A stretch of 39,035 nt of DNA, taken from NCBI GenBank assembly GCA_029935405.1, contig JAOZKH010000012.1, forward strand, positions 1 through 39,035, in the 5' to 3' direction. Source of the stretch: Vallitaleaceae bacterium (GTDB lineage: Bacteria > Bacillota > Clostridia > Lachnospirales > Vallitaleaceae). The notes under the pieces were generated by a model that did no database searches, was not told the DNA's origin, and saw nothing but the letters and a program-made list of their open reading frames with translations. The translations under genes and the position numbers were made by a program. This document shows, piece by piece, positions 1 through 8,303 of this stretch. Positions within the stretch are counted from its first letter, which is position 1; each line of letters opens with the position of its first letter.

Positions 1-60
1 TGTTAAAGAGAAAGACTTACTAAATTATTATCGAAGAGATTAGCAGTTACATATGGTAGC

Positions 61-74
61 GTGATTTATGTCAC
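61..74. promoter_or_regulatory. CRP/FNR-family operator before the sulfite operon
   Basis: The sequence GTGA-N6-TCAC, followed by A, matches the CRP-type consensus TGTGA-N6-TCACA except for its first base. Its centre is at 67.5. This is 41.5 bases upstream of the start predicted from the -10 element at 97-102, which is the spacing of class II activation. A redox- or metabolite-sensing CRP/FNR-family activator is inferred. The regulator is not in this window. Confidence 0.55.
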
Positions 75-96
75 AGAAGTATCTTGAATAGTATGT

Positions 97-102
97 TAAA
101 AT
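97..102 (+). promoter_or_regulatory. -10 element of the sulfite operon promoter
   Basis: TAAAAT differs from TATAAT at one base and predicts transcription starting near 109. There is no good -35 at the expected distance, as is usual for activator-dependent promoters with an operator covering that position. A weaker alternative is TTGAAT at 84-89 with TATGTG at 107-112. Confidence 0.4.
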
Positions 103-143
103 GGAATATGTGTTAAAAAAATAACAAGTATTGGAGGAAAATT

Positions 144-917
144 ATGTTTGTAGAGACAAAAAACACGTTATCAGGTGCAGCAGTAAAAAAAGTTATATTT
201 ATGAAGAAAAGCTTAGGTCGCTACCTTGTGGCATCTTCTTGGGCAGGAGCTTATGTAGGACTTGGAATTATATTAATAATGGTTGTAGGTGGTATCAGTA
301 CGGCGGCAGACTCTGGATTCACTAAAGTTTTTATGGGTTTATCCTTTGGAATTGCACTTAGTTTGGTGATTATGGCGGGTTCAGAGTTGTTTACTGGAAA
401 TAACATGATTCTTATGGTTGGTGCATTAGATAAAAGGGTGACTTGGTTTGATGCAGTAAAAATATGGGTAGCAAGTTATATAGGCAATTTCATTGGTTCT
501 TTTGTTATTGGTGGATTATTTGTAATGACGAACATTTCAGGAACAGCAACAGGGGATTTTATACTAAAAGTTGCTGCAGGCAAGATGAACGGAGAGTTTT
601 TACCTCTTATGGTAAAAGGGATTTTATGTAATTTACTTGTATGTTTAGCAGTATTATGTGCTGTAAAAATGAAAAGTGAATCAGGAAAATTAATAATGAT
701 TTTCTGGTGTTTATTTGCTTTCATTACAGCAGGTTTTGAACATAGCATAGCTAATATGACTATTTTTGCAATGGGATTATTTATGCCACATCTTGAAACA
801 ATATCTATTGGAGGTATGTTTGCAAACTTAATTCCTGTAACCATAGGCAACTTTATTGGTGGTGGTATTATGTTAGGCGGAACTTACTTTTATATGGGAA
901 ACACAAAATCAGATTAA
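144..917 (+). CDS. FNT-family channel, probable hydrosulfide/nitrite/formate channel
   Basis: This 257-residue membrane protein belongs to the formate-nitrite transporter family, whose members form pentameric channels for small anions in the inner membrane. Visible hallmarks are the ELFTGN loop after the second membrane segment (about residue 77) and the GFEHSIANM signature (about residue 198). About six hydrophobic segments are present and the length is typical. The start follows a GGAGG sequence with good spacing. It is the first gene of a run ending in asrABC. In Clostridioides difficile the FNT member next to asrABC was characterised as a hydrosulfide channel (FNT3/HSC), so export of HS- from sulfite reduction is the best guess. 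Nitrite or formate cannot be excluded from sequence alone. Family is certain; substrate is inferred from context. Confidence 0.88.
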   Translation: MFVETKNTLSGAAVKKVIFMKKSLGRYLVASSWAGAYVGLGIILIMVVGGISTAADSGFTKVFMGLSFGIALSLVIMAGSELFTGNNMILMVGALDKRVTWFDAVKIWVASYIGNFIGSFVIGGLFVMTNISGTATGDFILKVAAGKMNGEFLPLMVKGILCNLLVCLAVLCAVKMKSESGKLIMIFWCLFAFITAGFEHSIANMTIFAMGLFMPHLETISIGGMFANLIPVTIGNFIGGGIMLGGTYFYMGNTKSD

Positions 918-944
918 ACATTAATTATAGAGAGAGTGATAAAT

Positions 945-1703
945 TTGAAAAAAGAGTTGATTGTTGTAAACCATATTGGAACATCCGTTATTGAATCGAT
1001 AGAATCTGAGCTTGGTCAAATGGTAAAAATGATTGAAGACGCTCAAATAATAAAAGCGACAAGATATGCTCAAATTGATGATTATGAAGCTGAAACTGTA
1101 CTAACATTTAGTTCGTTAAGAGCAATAAAAAAATTAGAACAAAAAGGCTTTCATGTTCAAGATATCAATGATATTATAAGACAAAGTGGTAAATATGATA
1201 GGATTACGATAATTCCTCTACACGTCATCGGTGGAACTGACTATATGTCCCTAAAGAAGAGTATTGTCTCAAATAATAATATCTCGTTACTTAGTCCGTT
1301 ACTAGTAACAAGAAGTGACTGTCAAGCGTTAGGAATTAAACTTAGCACTATATTAAAAGCAGATAAGGACAAATCTATTTTGTTTGTTGGTCATGGGACA
1401 ACTGACGAAAGTCATAAATTGTATCAATTATTAGAAGAAGAACTAATTAAAATAGGTATAAATGCACGAGTATTAACATTAGAGGATAAAGAGGCATTAT
1501 CATTAATAAAAGTTGAAGATGAAATAGTCATTTTTCCGCTTTTTGCAATAAGCGGACATCATGTAAAAAATGATTTATTCCGATCACAAAATAGTTTTAG
1601 AGCTATACTTTTAAAAAGAGTGAATAAGGTTAAGTCTTATGAACATGGATTACTTTTTTATCCTGAGATAAGAGAAATGTATTTAAGTAAATTAGATAGG
1701 TAG
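945..1703 (+). CDS. CbiK-like sirohydrochlorin chelatase
   Basis: This protein of about 252 residues resembles anaerobic CbiK-type chelatases, which insert Co2+ or Fe2+ into sirohydrochlorin. Supporting motifs are the N-terminal KKELIVVNHIGTS, the central IIPLHVIGG, FVGHGTTDE with a likely metal-binding His, and SGHHVKND with the second His position near the C terminus. The TTG at 945 is chosen as start: the GAGAGAG at 930-936 then lies 8 bases upstream, and the protein begins MKKELIVVN as family members do. A GTG at 936 would touch that SD. It sits between a channel gene and hemA in an operon that ends in a siroheme enzyme. Siroheme ferrochelatase activity is therefore more likely than cobaltochelatase, although both occur in this family. 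Confidence 0.78.
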   Translation: MKKELIVVNHIGTSVIESIESELGQMVKMIEDAQIIKATRYAQIDDYEAETVLTFSSLRAIKKLEQKGFHVQDINDIIRQSGKYDRITIIPLHVIGGTDYMSLKKSIVSNNNISLLSPLLVTRSDCQALGIKLSTILKADKDKSILFVGHGTTDESHKLYQLLEEELIKIGINARVLTLEDKEALSLIKVEDEIVIFPLFAISGHHVKNDLFRSQNSFRAILLKRVNKVKSYEHGLLFYPEIREMYLSKLDR

Positions 1704-1710
1704 GTAACTT

Positions 1711-2955
1711 ATGGAAATAGCTGTTATTGGTATTTCACACAAAGAAGCGACAGTGTCTATTAGAGGATTGCTTTCATTTACAACTACGATGAAGGAAAAA
1801 GCAACAAAAGAGTTGCTTGCTTTAGGCTTATTAGAATTTATGATTATATCAACGTGTAACCGAAGTGAAATATATATCGGTTCAAACAATATGCATAAGG
1901 ATATTGAAGTGGTGAAATCGTATTATATAAAGATTGCCGGACCTAAGATCCTACCTTATATTTTTGTTAAGAAATATGAAGATGCAATGCAGCATATTTT
2001 TCGAGTTGCAACAGGACTTGATTCACTAATTATTGGAGAAGATGAAATACTAGGACAGATGAAAAGAGCATTAAGCTTTGCTGTAGAAAAAGGAAGTTCC
2101 AAAAAGTACTTAACCAAAGTGGTTCGAGAAGGAATAACTTTCTCTAAAAAGGTAAGATATGCATATAAATTATCTGAAAATCAAACATCGGTGGCTTCCA
2201 TAGGTATAAAATATCTCAAAGATTTTATTGGAACTATAAGTGACAAAAAAATTCTACTAATAGGAACAGGAGTAATGGGACAACTAATACTTAGGTATCT
2301 TGAGCAAGAGAATAACCCAAACATATACTTAACTAATAGAACGTTTAATAAGGACAAAGTGAAATACTATGTGGATAAATCAATCAACTTAATTGAATAC
2401 AGTCAGCGTTATGACATTATTAAGGATATGGATATTGTTATTTCTGCGACTGCGTCACCACATACAGTGGTGAAAAAAGCGTGTTTACTTGAATCAAAAG
2501 GGCGAACTCTTTATCTAGATATGGCGGTACCTAGGGATATTGACCCGCTTATTGATCAATTAGATGATACAAAAGTAATAACGATGGATGATCTAAATAC
2601 GATTGCAAATCAACATATGTCTTTAAGAAAAGAAGTGGCTAATCAGATTAACAGACTGATATTAGAAGAGGTTAAAGAACTTGAACTATGGATATTGAGA
2701 GCAAAAGTGGATAGTGTCATTAAGGAGTTTCATGATAAACAGAAACGAATTATAAGTGCTAATACGAAGCAGATTAAGGAACTTGGTCTTTCAATTGAAA
2801 GTGAAAAAAAAGTTAATGAAATTATTAGAAGAAGTACCTGGGAGATGATTAAAGAACCGGTAGAGCAGTTGAAAAGTCTTAAAGAAATCGAAGAAATAGA
2901 TCATTACAAAATGATCCTTGAAAAACTGTTTGATTTTGAAAGTGGTGAAGGTTGA
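1711..2955 (+). CDS. hemA: Glutamyl-tRNA reductase
   Basis: This 414-residue enzyme reduces glutamyl-tRNA(Glu) to glutamate-1-semialdehyde with NADPH, the committed step of C5-pathway tetrapyrrole synthesis. The N-terminal catalytic domain shows GISHKEA and STCNRSEIY with the active-site Cys at residue 49. The block GLDSLIIGEDEILGQ follows, then an NADP-binding segment (LLIGTGVMG) and a C-terminal helical dimerisation region. The length is normal. It starts 7 bases after the chelatase gene and its stop touches the next gene's start. Its place in a sulfite-reductase operon suggests it boosts precursor supply for siroheme. Other tetrapyrrole genes such as hemB, hemC and the uroporphyrinogen methyltransferase are not in the window. 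Confidence 0.95.
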   Translation: MEIAVIGISHKEATVSIRGLLSFTTTMKEKATKELLALGLLEFMIISTCNRSEIYIGSNNMHKDIEVVKSYYIKIAGPKILPYIFVKKYEDAMQHIFRVATGLDSLIIGEDEILGQMKRALSFAVEKGSSKKYLTKVVREGITFSKKVRYAYKLSENQTSVASIGIKYLKDFIGTISDKKILLIGTGVMGQLILRYLEQENNPNIYLTNRTFNKDKVKYYVDKSINLIEYSQRYDIIKDMDIVISATASPHTVVKKACLLESKGRTLYLDMAVPRDIDPLIDQLDDTKVITMDDLNTIANQHMSLRKEVANQINRLILEEVKELELWILRAKVDSVIKEFHDKQKRIISANTKQIKELGLSIESEKKVNEIIRRSTWEMIKEPVEQLKSLKEIEEIDHYKMILEKLFDFESGEG

Positions 2956-3455
2956 TGGCAATACCATTAATGTTAAATTTAAAAGGAAAAAACGCATTAA
3001 TTATTGGTGGTGGAAATATTGCATATCGCAAAATTCAATCACTACTAAAGGCAGAAATGAAGATTACTTGTATTAGTCCGAGATTTAATAACAAAATAAG
3101 TCACGATACTAGGATATCATGTATAAAATCAATATATGAATCAAAATATCTTGATAATATTCAATTAGTTATTAGTGCCACAGATGATGTAGAAGTTAAT
3201 AATAGGGTATATAATGATTGTCGAAAGAGAAATTGTTTATGTATGACAGTTGATAAGAAAAATCCTTCAGATTTCAGCTTCATGGCAACTAGAGAAATAG
3301 AAAAACTTGTTATTGCTGTATCTACTTATGGGGAAAGCCCGATGTTTTCAAAGTACTTAGCAGAACACATAATAAACAATATTGAAAATGAACAGTTAGA
3401 GTTACTTGAAAAAATGATTATTGAACGAAAAGAGAAACTAAACAGAGATGTATAG
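2955..3455 (+). CDS. Precorrin-2 dehydrogenase
   Basis: This 166-residue protein matches the N-terminal NAD-dependent half of CysG and yeast Met8p. It oxidises precorrin-2 to sirohydrochlorin. The dinucleotide-binding motif GGGNIAYRK lies near residue 17, preceded by the typical PLMLNLKGKNALIIGG opening. ISATDD and the later STYGESPMFSKYLAEHI segment are characteristic of the family. The ATG at 2955 is preferred over TTG at 2952 because of its spacing from GGTGAAGG. It overlaps the last base of hemA, implying translational coupling. Together with the CbiK-like chelatase it provides the last steps to siroheme. The protein is short, lacking the C-terminal helical domain of full-length CysG(B)/Met8p, so chelation is probably left to the separate chelatase. 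Confidence 0.88.
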   Translation: MAIPLMLNLKGKNALIIGGGNIAYRKIQSLLKAEMKITCISPRFNNKISHDTRISCIKSIYESKYLDNIQLVISATDDVEVNNRVYNDCRKRNCLCMTVDKKNPSDFSFMATREIEKLVIAVSTYGESPMFSKYLAEHIINNIENEQLELLEKMIIERKEKLNRDV

Positions 3456-3469
3456 TAGGAGGTTACATT

Positions 3470-4492
3470 ATGGGATATAAGTTAAGCAATACAGGCTTTA
3501 ACGAATATATACAACAGCTAAAAGAACGATATAGACTTTTTGCTCCTGTTCTTGAAAGCAAAAAGGGCAAGTTTGCGCAAACAGATGTAATTGCATATGG
3601 TGAAATAGAGAAATTTGATGATATGATATTGGAATCAAAATCATATTACTCACCAAAGGAAATTTTTTTTCCTATCAGAGAAACATTGTTTTACTTTATG
3701 AAAGATACTATTGAGACACCGAAAATCAATGAAAAACCGGTTATTATATTTATAAGACCATGTGATTTAAACGGTATAAGACGACTAGATAGCATATTTT
3801 TGAAAAACGGAGAGGAAGTTGACTTTTATTATTTACGGCGACGCGAGCTTGTGAAATTTATCATGATTGAGTGTTTAGAAGGCTTTGACACTTGTTTTTG
3901 TGTTTCAATGAATTCAAACATAGCATTAGATTATGATGCAGTAATAAGAGTAGAAGAAAACGTAGTTAGTCTTAAGGTTGTTGATGATAAATTAGAAGCA
4001 CCAGTACTGTCTAATACTGATAAGGTTGAATTTGAACCTGAATTTATTAAAGAAAACAAAGTTAAGGTAACGATTCCAAATGTGGATTTAGTATCGAAAG
4101 AAACTTTCAATAATGATATATGGAAGGAATATACAAGTCGATGTATTGCATGTGGACGTTGTAATACTTCTTGTATTACTTGCTCCTGTTATACGATGCA
4201 GGATGTGAAACTCAGTGATGATAAGTCAATTGGTGAAAGAAGACGTGTTTGGGCAGGATGCCACGTTGACGGCTTTTCTGATATGGCAGGTGGTCATAAC
4301 TTTAGGGATAAAAACGGTGAACGTATGCGTTATAAAACTATGCACAAAGTTAATGATTTTTATAAACGATTTGATGAACATATGTGTGTTGGCTGCGGTC
4401 GTTGTGATGATGTCTGCCCTGAATACATATCATTCTCTAAATGTATCAATAAATTGAATGAAATTGTAGAGGAGGGAAAAAACTATGACTAA
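3470..4492 (+). CDS. asrA: Anaerobic sulfite reductase subunit A
   Basis: This 340-residue iron-sulfur subunit passes electrons towards the siroheme subunit AsrC during reduction of sulfite to sulfide. Two ferredoxin-like cysteine clusters are seen in the C-terminal third: CIACGRCNTSCITCSCY near residue 225 and CVGCGRCDDVCPE near residue 306. An upstream IIFIRPCDLNGI segment is also typical of this 4Fe-4S dicluster family. The start lies after AGGAGG with good spacing, 14 bases behind the precorrin-2 dehydrogenase. The 3' end overlaps asrB by 8 bases. Order and lengths match the asrABC operon known from Salmonella and clostridia. Confidence 0.94.
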   Translation: MGYKLSNTGFNEYIQQLKERYRLFAPVLESKKGKFAQTDVIAYGEIEKFDDMILESKSYYSPKEIFFPIRETLFYFMKDTIETPKINEKPVIIFIRPCDLNGIRRLDSIFLKNGEEVDFYYLRRRELVKFIMIECLEGFDTCFCVSMNSNIALDYDAVIRVEENVVSLKVVDDKLEAPVLSNTDKVEFEPEFIKENKVKVTIPNVDLVSKETFNNDIWKEYTSRCIACGRCNTSCITCSCYTMQDVKLSDDKSIGERRRVWAGCHVDGFSDMAGGHNFRDKNGERMRYKTMHKVNDFYKRFDEHMCVGCGRCDDVCPEYISFSKCINKLNEIVEEGKNYD

Positions 4493-5276
4493 TCCATATT
4501 TACCTATTCCTTATAAGATTCTTGAGGTGCGACAGGAAACAGATATTGATTATACCTATAAGGTAGCCTATAGCGGACAACTAATTGGTGGGCAATTTAT
4601 GGAAATATCTATTCCCGGTGTTGGCGAAGCTCCCATATCAATATGTGGTTTTGATGATAAGTCACTAGAAATGACAATACGAAAAGTAGGACGATTAACA
4701 GATCAGATATTTAGCCTAAAAAAAGATGATACATTGTATATGCGTGGACCATATGGAAATGGTTTTGATTTAGAAAAATTTAGAGGCAAAGATGTTGCAT
4801 TTATTGCAGGTGGTACTGGCCTTGCACCGGTAAGAAAAACCATTGATTATTTTATTAGAAACAAGGATGAAGTTAAGAATCTCGAAGTACTTATTGGCTT
4901 TAAAAGTCCTAGTGATCAACTATTTGTTGATGATATTAAACGTTGGTCTGTAGATAACAATATAACAGTTACGGTAGATCAAGGTGATGAAAACTGGACA
5001 AAAGAAACGGGACTGATTACAAAGCATATAACTAAACTTGATTTATCAGATGTTAAAAACAAAGTAGCTGTTGTAGTTGGACCTCCGATAATGATGAAAT
5101 TCACAACTCTTGAACTTATCAAAAAAGGATTTCAAGAAGAAAATATTTGGGTTTCTTTTGAACGTAAAATGAGTTGTGGAATTGGAAAATGCGGACACTG
5201 TAAAATTGATGAAACTTATGTATGCCTTGAAGGACCGGTGTTTAATTATGTCAAGGCAAAAACATTGATTGATTAG
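4485..5276 (+). CDS. asrB: Anaerobic sulfite reductase subunit B
   Basis: This 263-residue flavoprotein feeds NADH electrons to the complex. It has an N-terminal ferredoxin-reductase-type FAD domain, an NAD-binding segment with FIAGGTGLAPVR near residue 106, and a C-terminal 2Fe-2S motif MSCGIGKCGHCKI followed by VCLEGP. These are the features of the dihydroorotate dehydrogenase electron-transfer/AsrB family. The SD GAGGAGG lies inside the end of asrA and the genes overlap by 8 bases, so translation is probably coupled. The function is well supported by family and by its position between asrA and asrC. Confidence 0.94.
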   Translation: MTNPYLPIPYKILEVRQETDIDYTYKVAYSGQLIGGQFMEISIPGVGEAPISICGFDDKSLEMTIRKVGRLTDQIFSLKKDDTLYMRGPYGNGFDLEKFRGKDVAFIAGGTGLAPVRKTIDYFIRNKDEVKNLEVLIGFKSPSDQLFVDDIKRWSVDNNITVTVDQGDENWTKETGLITKHITKLDLSDVKNKVAVVVGPPIMMKFTTLELIKKGFQEENIWVSFERKMSCGIGKCGHCKIDETYVCLEGPVFNYVKAKTLID

Positions 5277-5285
5277 GAGGATATT

Positions 5286-6269
5286 ATGAGTGTTAATAGA
5301 AAAGTAGTTACAAAAAATGCTTATCGTATATCAAAAAAAAGAAATAAAACAGCACTGCGTATTAGAGTCCCAGGCGGACATTTAGAAGCCGAATATTTGA
5401 CTCTTATTCAATCAGTTGCCAATGAGTATGGTGATGGTTCGGTTCATATTACAACTCGTCAAGGATTTGAAGTGCCTGGTATTGATTTTGATAAAATTGG
5501 GGAAATCAATAAAAAAATCAGACCGTTAATAGAATCTTTAGGTTTAGATATTGAAGTGACTGACTATGGCTATCCCGCAGCAGGGACTAGAAATATATCT
5601 GCTTGCATAGGAGCTGAAGTATGTCCATATGGTAATGATAATACAACAAGAATTGCCAAAAGAATTGAAAAAACTGTCTATCCAAATAATTTTCATTTTA
5701 AAATTGCTATTACAGGGTGTCCTAATGACTGTATAAAAGCTCATATGCAAGACTTTGGAATTATATGTACAACTGAACCACAGTACGATGTATCTCGTTG
5801 TATCAGTTGTGAAGCTTGTGTTACTAATTGTACAAAAAAAGTTACAGGAGCTCTTAGCATGAACGAGTTCAATGTAGAACGTGATACTGACAAATGTATT
5901 GGCTGTGGAGAGTGTATATTAAAATGCCCTACAGGAGCTTGGACAAGAAGTGAAACGAATTTTTATAGATTGGTTATTATGGGTAGAACAGGCAAAAGAA
6001 ATCCGAGAATTGCTATGCCATTTATGAAATGGGCAACAGAAGATGTCATTATTCAAGTAATTAAGAATACTTATGATTTTGTGGATAGACATATAGATAA
6101 AACTTTAGCTAAAGAACATATTGGTTATATAGTAGATCGAGTTGGCTACCAGGTATTTAAAGATGAAGTCCTTGAGAGTATTGAGCTTAATAAAGAAATT
6201 GAAATCGCAGAGCATATTCAGTGGAATGGATACTACTATAAACAGGATAATCAATTTAGAAAGCAATAG
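5286..6269 (+). CDS. asrC: Anaerobic sulfite reductase subunit C (siroheme subunit)
   Basis: This 327-residue catalytic subunit carries out six-electron reduction of sulfite to sulfide on a coupled siroheme and 4Fe-4S centre. The siroheme ligand cysteines are visible as ACIGAEVCPYG (C-x5-C) and TGCPNDC (C-x3-C), at about residues 109-157. Two ferredoxin-type clusters follow: CISCEACVTNC and CIGCGECILKCPTG. The N-terminal ITTRQGFEVPG segment fits the sulfite/nitrite reductase ferredoxin-like half-domain. It starts 9 bases after asrB behind GGAGG. It is the last gene of the operon, and a long AT-rich palindrome follows. Confidence 0.95.
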   Translation: MSVNRKVVTKNAYRISKKRNKTALRIRVPGGHLEAEYLTLIQSVANEYGDGSVHITTRQGFEVPGIDFDKIGEINKKIRPLIESLGLDIEVTDYGYPAAGTRNISACIGAEVCPYGNDNTTRIAKRIEKTVYPNNFHFKIAITGCPNDCIKAHMQDFGIICTTEPQYDVSRCISCEACVTNCTKKVTGALSMNEFNVERDTDKCIGCGECILKCPTGAWTRSETNFYRLVIMGRTGKRNPRIAMPFMKWATEDVIIQVIKNTYDFVDRHIDKTLAKEHIGYIVDRVGYQVFKDEVLESIELNKEIEIAEHIQWNGYYYKQDNQFRKQ

Positions 6270-6296
6270 AGATAATTCAAGTAAAAACCATAGCTG

Positions 6297-6332
6297 ATAA
6301 TAATATATGTTATTATTAACATATATTATTAT
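6297..6332. repeat. Perfect 16-bp AT-rich inverted repeat
   Basis: The arms 6297-6312 and 6317-6332 are exact reverse complements with a 4-base TTAT loop. The repeat lies between asrC and the first SPFH gene. It has no following T run on the plus strand, so it is not a textbook intrinsic terminator. It could still form a strong RNA hairpin that ends or stabilises the asr transcript, or act as an operator. TATAAA at its right edge could be a -10 for the next gene. Confidence 0.6.
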
Positions 6333-6357
6333 ATAAATAGAAAAGGAGAACATACAA

Positions 6358-7317
6358 ATGTCAATTGTAATATCAGCAATTATTTTTTGGTTTATCGTCA
6401 GGTGTTTGATAAGAGGCTTTTATGTAATACAACCTGATCAAAGAGCAGTTAAAACATCTTTTGGAAAAGCTAAAAGATTAAAACGAAATACGACTAACTC
6501 TGAATTGCTTAATGATGCAGAAAAAGAACGATATAATTATCCGGCACTACAAGTTATCGAACCAGGTGGTCCCTATTTTAAGTGGCCTTGGGAACGAGTA
6601 TACAAAGTGTCTATTTCGACTAAGACTGTTAATATGGCTTATGATCCAGATAATGCAAAGGCTAATCACAATAACGAATGGATTGATGCGGTTACTAAAG
6701 ATCAACTTAATATTGGACTAACAGGTGAGATTAGGTATCGAACTTCAGAGAAGAACTTATATGCAAGTATTTTTGCCATTAAAGATCCAATTGCTCATGT
6801 TATGGGATATTTTGTAGCTGTTCTTAGAGAGAGAATATCTAATTTTGAAGCTCCTGCTAATGAGGATGATGATGATAGTGGACTTGCTAATGTTGAAGGA
6901 ATCTCTATTAATGACCTAAGAAAAAATCTTAGAGATTTAAATGATCATATGGATAATGAATGTAAGGTTTCAGTTGATAGATATGGGATTGAACTAGATG
7001 CATCTCTTATTATTGAGATTAATCCCCCAGCAGATGTAGATTCTGCACTTGCAGCTATTAATATTGCGCATAATGAGGTTAGTTCTGATATTAGTTTAGC
7101 CAAAGCAAATGCTGATGAGAGAATTGTACAATCTAAGAAGGCAGTTGAAATTGAAACATTAAGAGCTGAAGGTGAAGTTCAGAAGTTAGTTGAACTATCT
7201 AAAGAGTTATCAAATCTTAAACAAAGTGGTGGTAAACTCGCTATTAGTTCATATGTTAAGAATGTGAATCTTAGCTTAATCAAATTAAATCGACGTATTG
7301 TTAGGAGGTCTAACTAA
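6358..7317 (+). CDS. SPFH/band-7 domain protein (first of pair)
   Basis: This 319-residue protein has an N-terminal membrane anchor (residues 1-20). A stomatin/prohibitin-type SPFH domain opens with FYVIQPDQRAVKTSFGKA. There is a later VDRYGIELDASLIIEINPPADV core strand region and a C-terminal helical, charged stretch from about residue 235. An acidic insert (NEDDDDSG, near residue 167) lies inside the domain. SPFH proteins form large rings on membranes and organise lipids or proteases. The start follows AAAGGAG. It overlaps the next SPFH gene by one base, resembling hflK-hflC organisation. No FtsH is nearby and overall similarity to HflK was not established. The specific function is unknown. 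Confidence 0.72.
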   Translation: MSIVISAIIFWFIVRCLIRGFYVIQPDQRAVKTSFGKAKRLKRNTTNSELLNDAEKERYNYPALQVIEPGGPYFKWPWERVYKVSISTKTVNMAYDPDNAKANHNNEWIDAVTKDQLNIGLTGEIRYRTSEKNLYASIFAIKDPIAHVMGYFVAVLRERISNFEAPANEDDDDSGLANVEGISINDLRKNLRDLNDHMDNECKVSVDRYGIELDASLIIEINPPADVDSALAAINIAHNEVSSDISLAKANADERIVQSKKAVEIETLRAEGEVQKLVELSKELSNLKQSGGKLAISSYVKNVNLSLIKLNRRIVRRSN

Positions 7318-8201
7318 TGATAATTGACATAATACTATTTTTGGCTATATTCATAGGTTTGTTTATTACAGAAAAAGTCTTTTTAGGATTTTTAAAATTT
7401 ATCGGATTGTATATAATTGTTAAAGAGAAAGAAACCTTAGTATATACATTTTTTGGAAAAGTTATTGGAGAAATTGATGAACCAGGTATCCATTGTCTAT
7501 GGTTAAAGCTTGGATGGAGAGGTTTCTTCGTAAACATGTTTGGTAAAAAGTACAAAGTAGACATGAGATTAGATCAGGAATACTTACGGAGTTTATCTGT
7601 AAACTCTGAAGAAGGTGCCCCTATGGGCGTAGGTGTTTGGTATGAAATGTATATTACCAATGCATCAGATTATTTATTTAAAAATGCAAACCCTAAAGGT
7701 TCTCTTGCCACTAATGTAGGAAACTCTACGGTAAGAAGCTTAAGTAACCTACCACTTGAGAAGTTAATGATAGATAGACATACAATGAGTAAAACAGTTC
7801 GAAGCGAAGTATCAGAAAAATCACAAAAATGGGGATATAATATTGGTTCGTGTTATATACGTAAAGTTCACTTTAGAGATGAACATATGGTGAAGCAAAT
7901 CGAGAGCAAAGTTGTTAATAGACTTAGACAAGTAACATCAGCCATTAATCAAGATGGGCAAAACCAAGTTAGTATCATACATGAAACGGCTGAAAAACTT
8001 GCGGCAATTGAGTTTGGAAGAGCTGCAACGATTAGACCAAATATTATTGGTCAAGCGCTTCAAAAGATTTCAGAAGATAGTGATGTTGCAAAAGCGCTGT
8101 TTGAAATACTTGAAACAGAAGAAATTATTAATAATAATATTTTATTAGAAACTATTCCAAGTGGAACACAAATAATGGAAGAGTTATTAGTAACTAAGTA
8201 A
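7317..8201 (+). CDS. SPFH/band-7 domain protein (second of pair)
   Basis: This 294-residue protein has an N-terminal hydrophobic segment (about residues 3-35) and an SPFH-like domain with LVYTFFGKVIGEIDEPGIH. The core ends near WGYNIGSCYIRKVHFRDEHM, and a helical tail follows from about residue 190. The start ATG overlaps the previous stop TAA by one base, with AGGAGG 9 bases upstream. Both proteins probably assemble together as HflK and HflC do. A bidirectional hairpin terminator follows. Function beyond membrane scaffolding cannot be read from the sequence. Confidence 0.68.
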   Translation: MIIDIILFLAIFIGLFITEKVFLGFLKFIGLYIIVKEKETLVYTFFGKVIGEIDEPGIHCLWLKLGWRGFFVNMFGKKYKVDMRLDQEYLRSLSVNSEEGAPMGVGVWYEMYITNASDYLFKNANPKGSLATNVGNSTVRSLSNLPLEKLMIDRHTMSKTVRSEVSEKSQKWGYNIGSCYIRKVHFRDEHMVKQIESKVVNRLRQVTSAINQDGQNQVSIIHETAEKLAAIEFGRAATIRPNIIGQALQKISEDSDVAKALFEILETEEIINNNILLETIPSGTQIMEELLVTK

Positions 8202-8209
8202 TAAAAGTC

Positions 8210-8245
8210 AAGCTGCCATTGGAAAATGAATCCCAGTGGCAGCTT
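8210..8245. terminator. Bidirectional hairpin terminator
   Basis: The arms 8210-8222 and 8233-8245 pair over 13 bp with one G-U, around a 10-base loop. The core AAGCTGCCA/TGGCAGCTT is perfect. It sits between two convergent genes. On the minus strand the stem is followed by a T-rich stretch (GACTTTTATTA); on the plus strand the tail is weaker. It probably ends both transcripts. Confidence 0.75.
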
Positions 8246-8303
8246 ATTTATGCAAGTTTTATGGAGATAATATTCATATTTTCAGAGGTATTATTTAGAC
8301 TGA

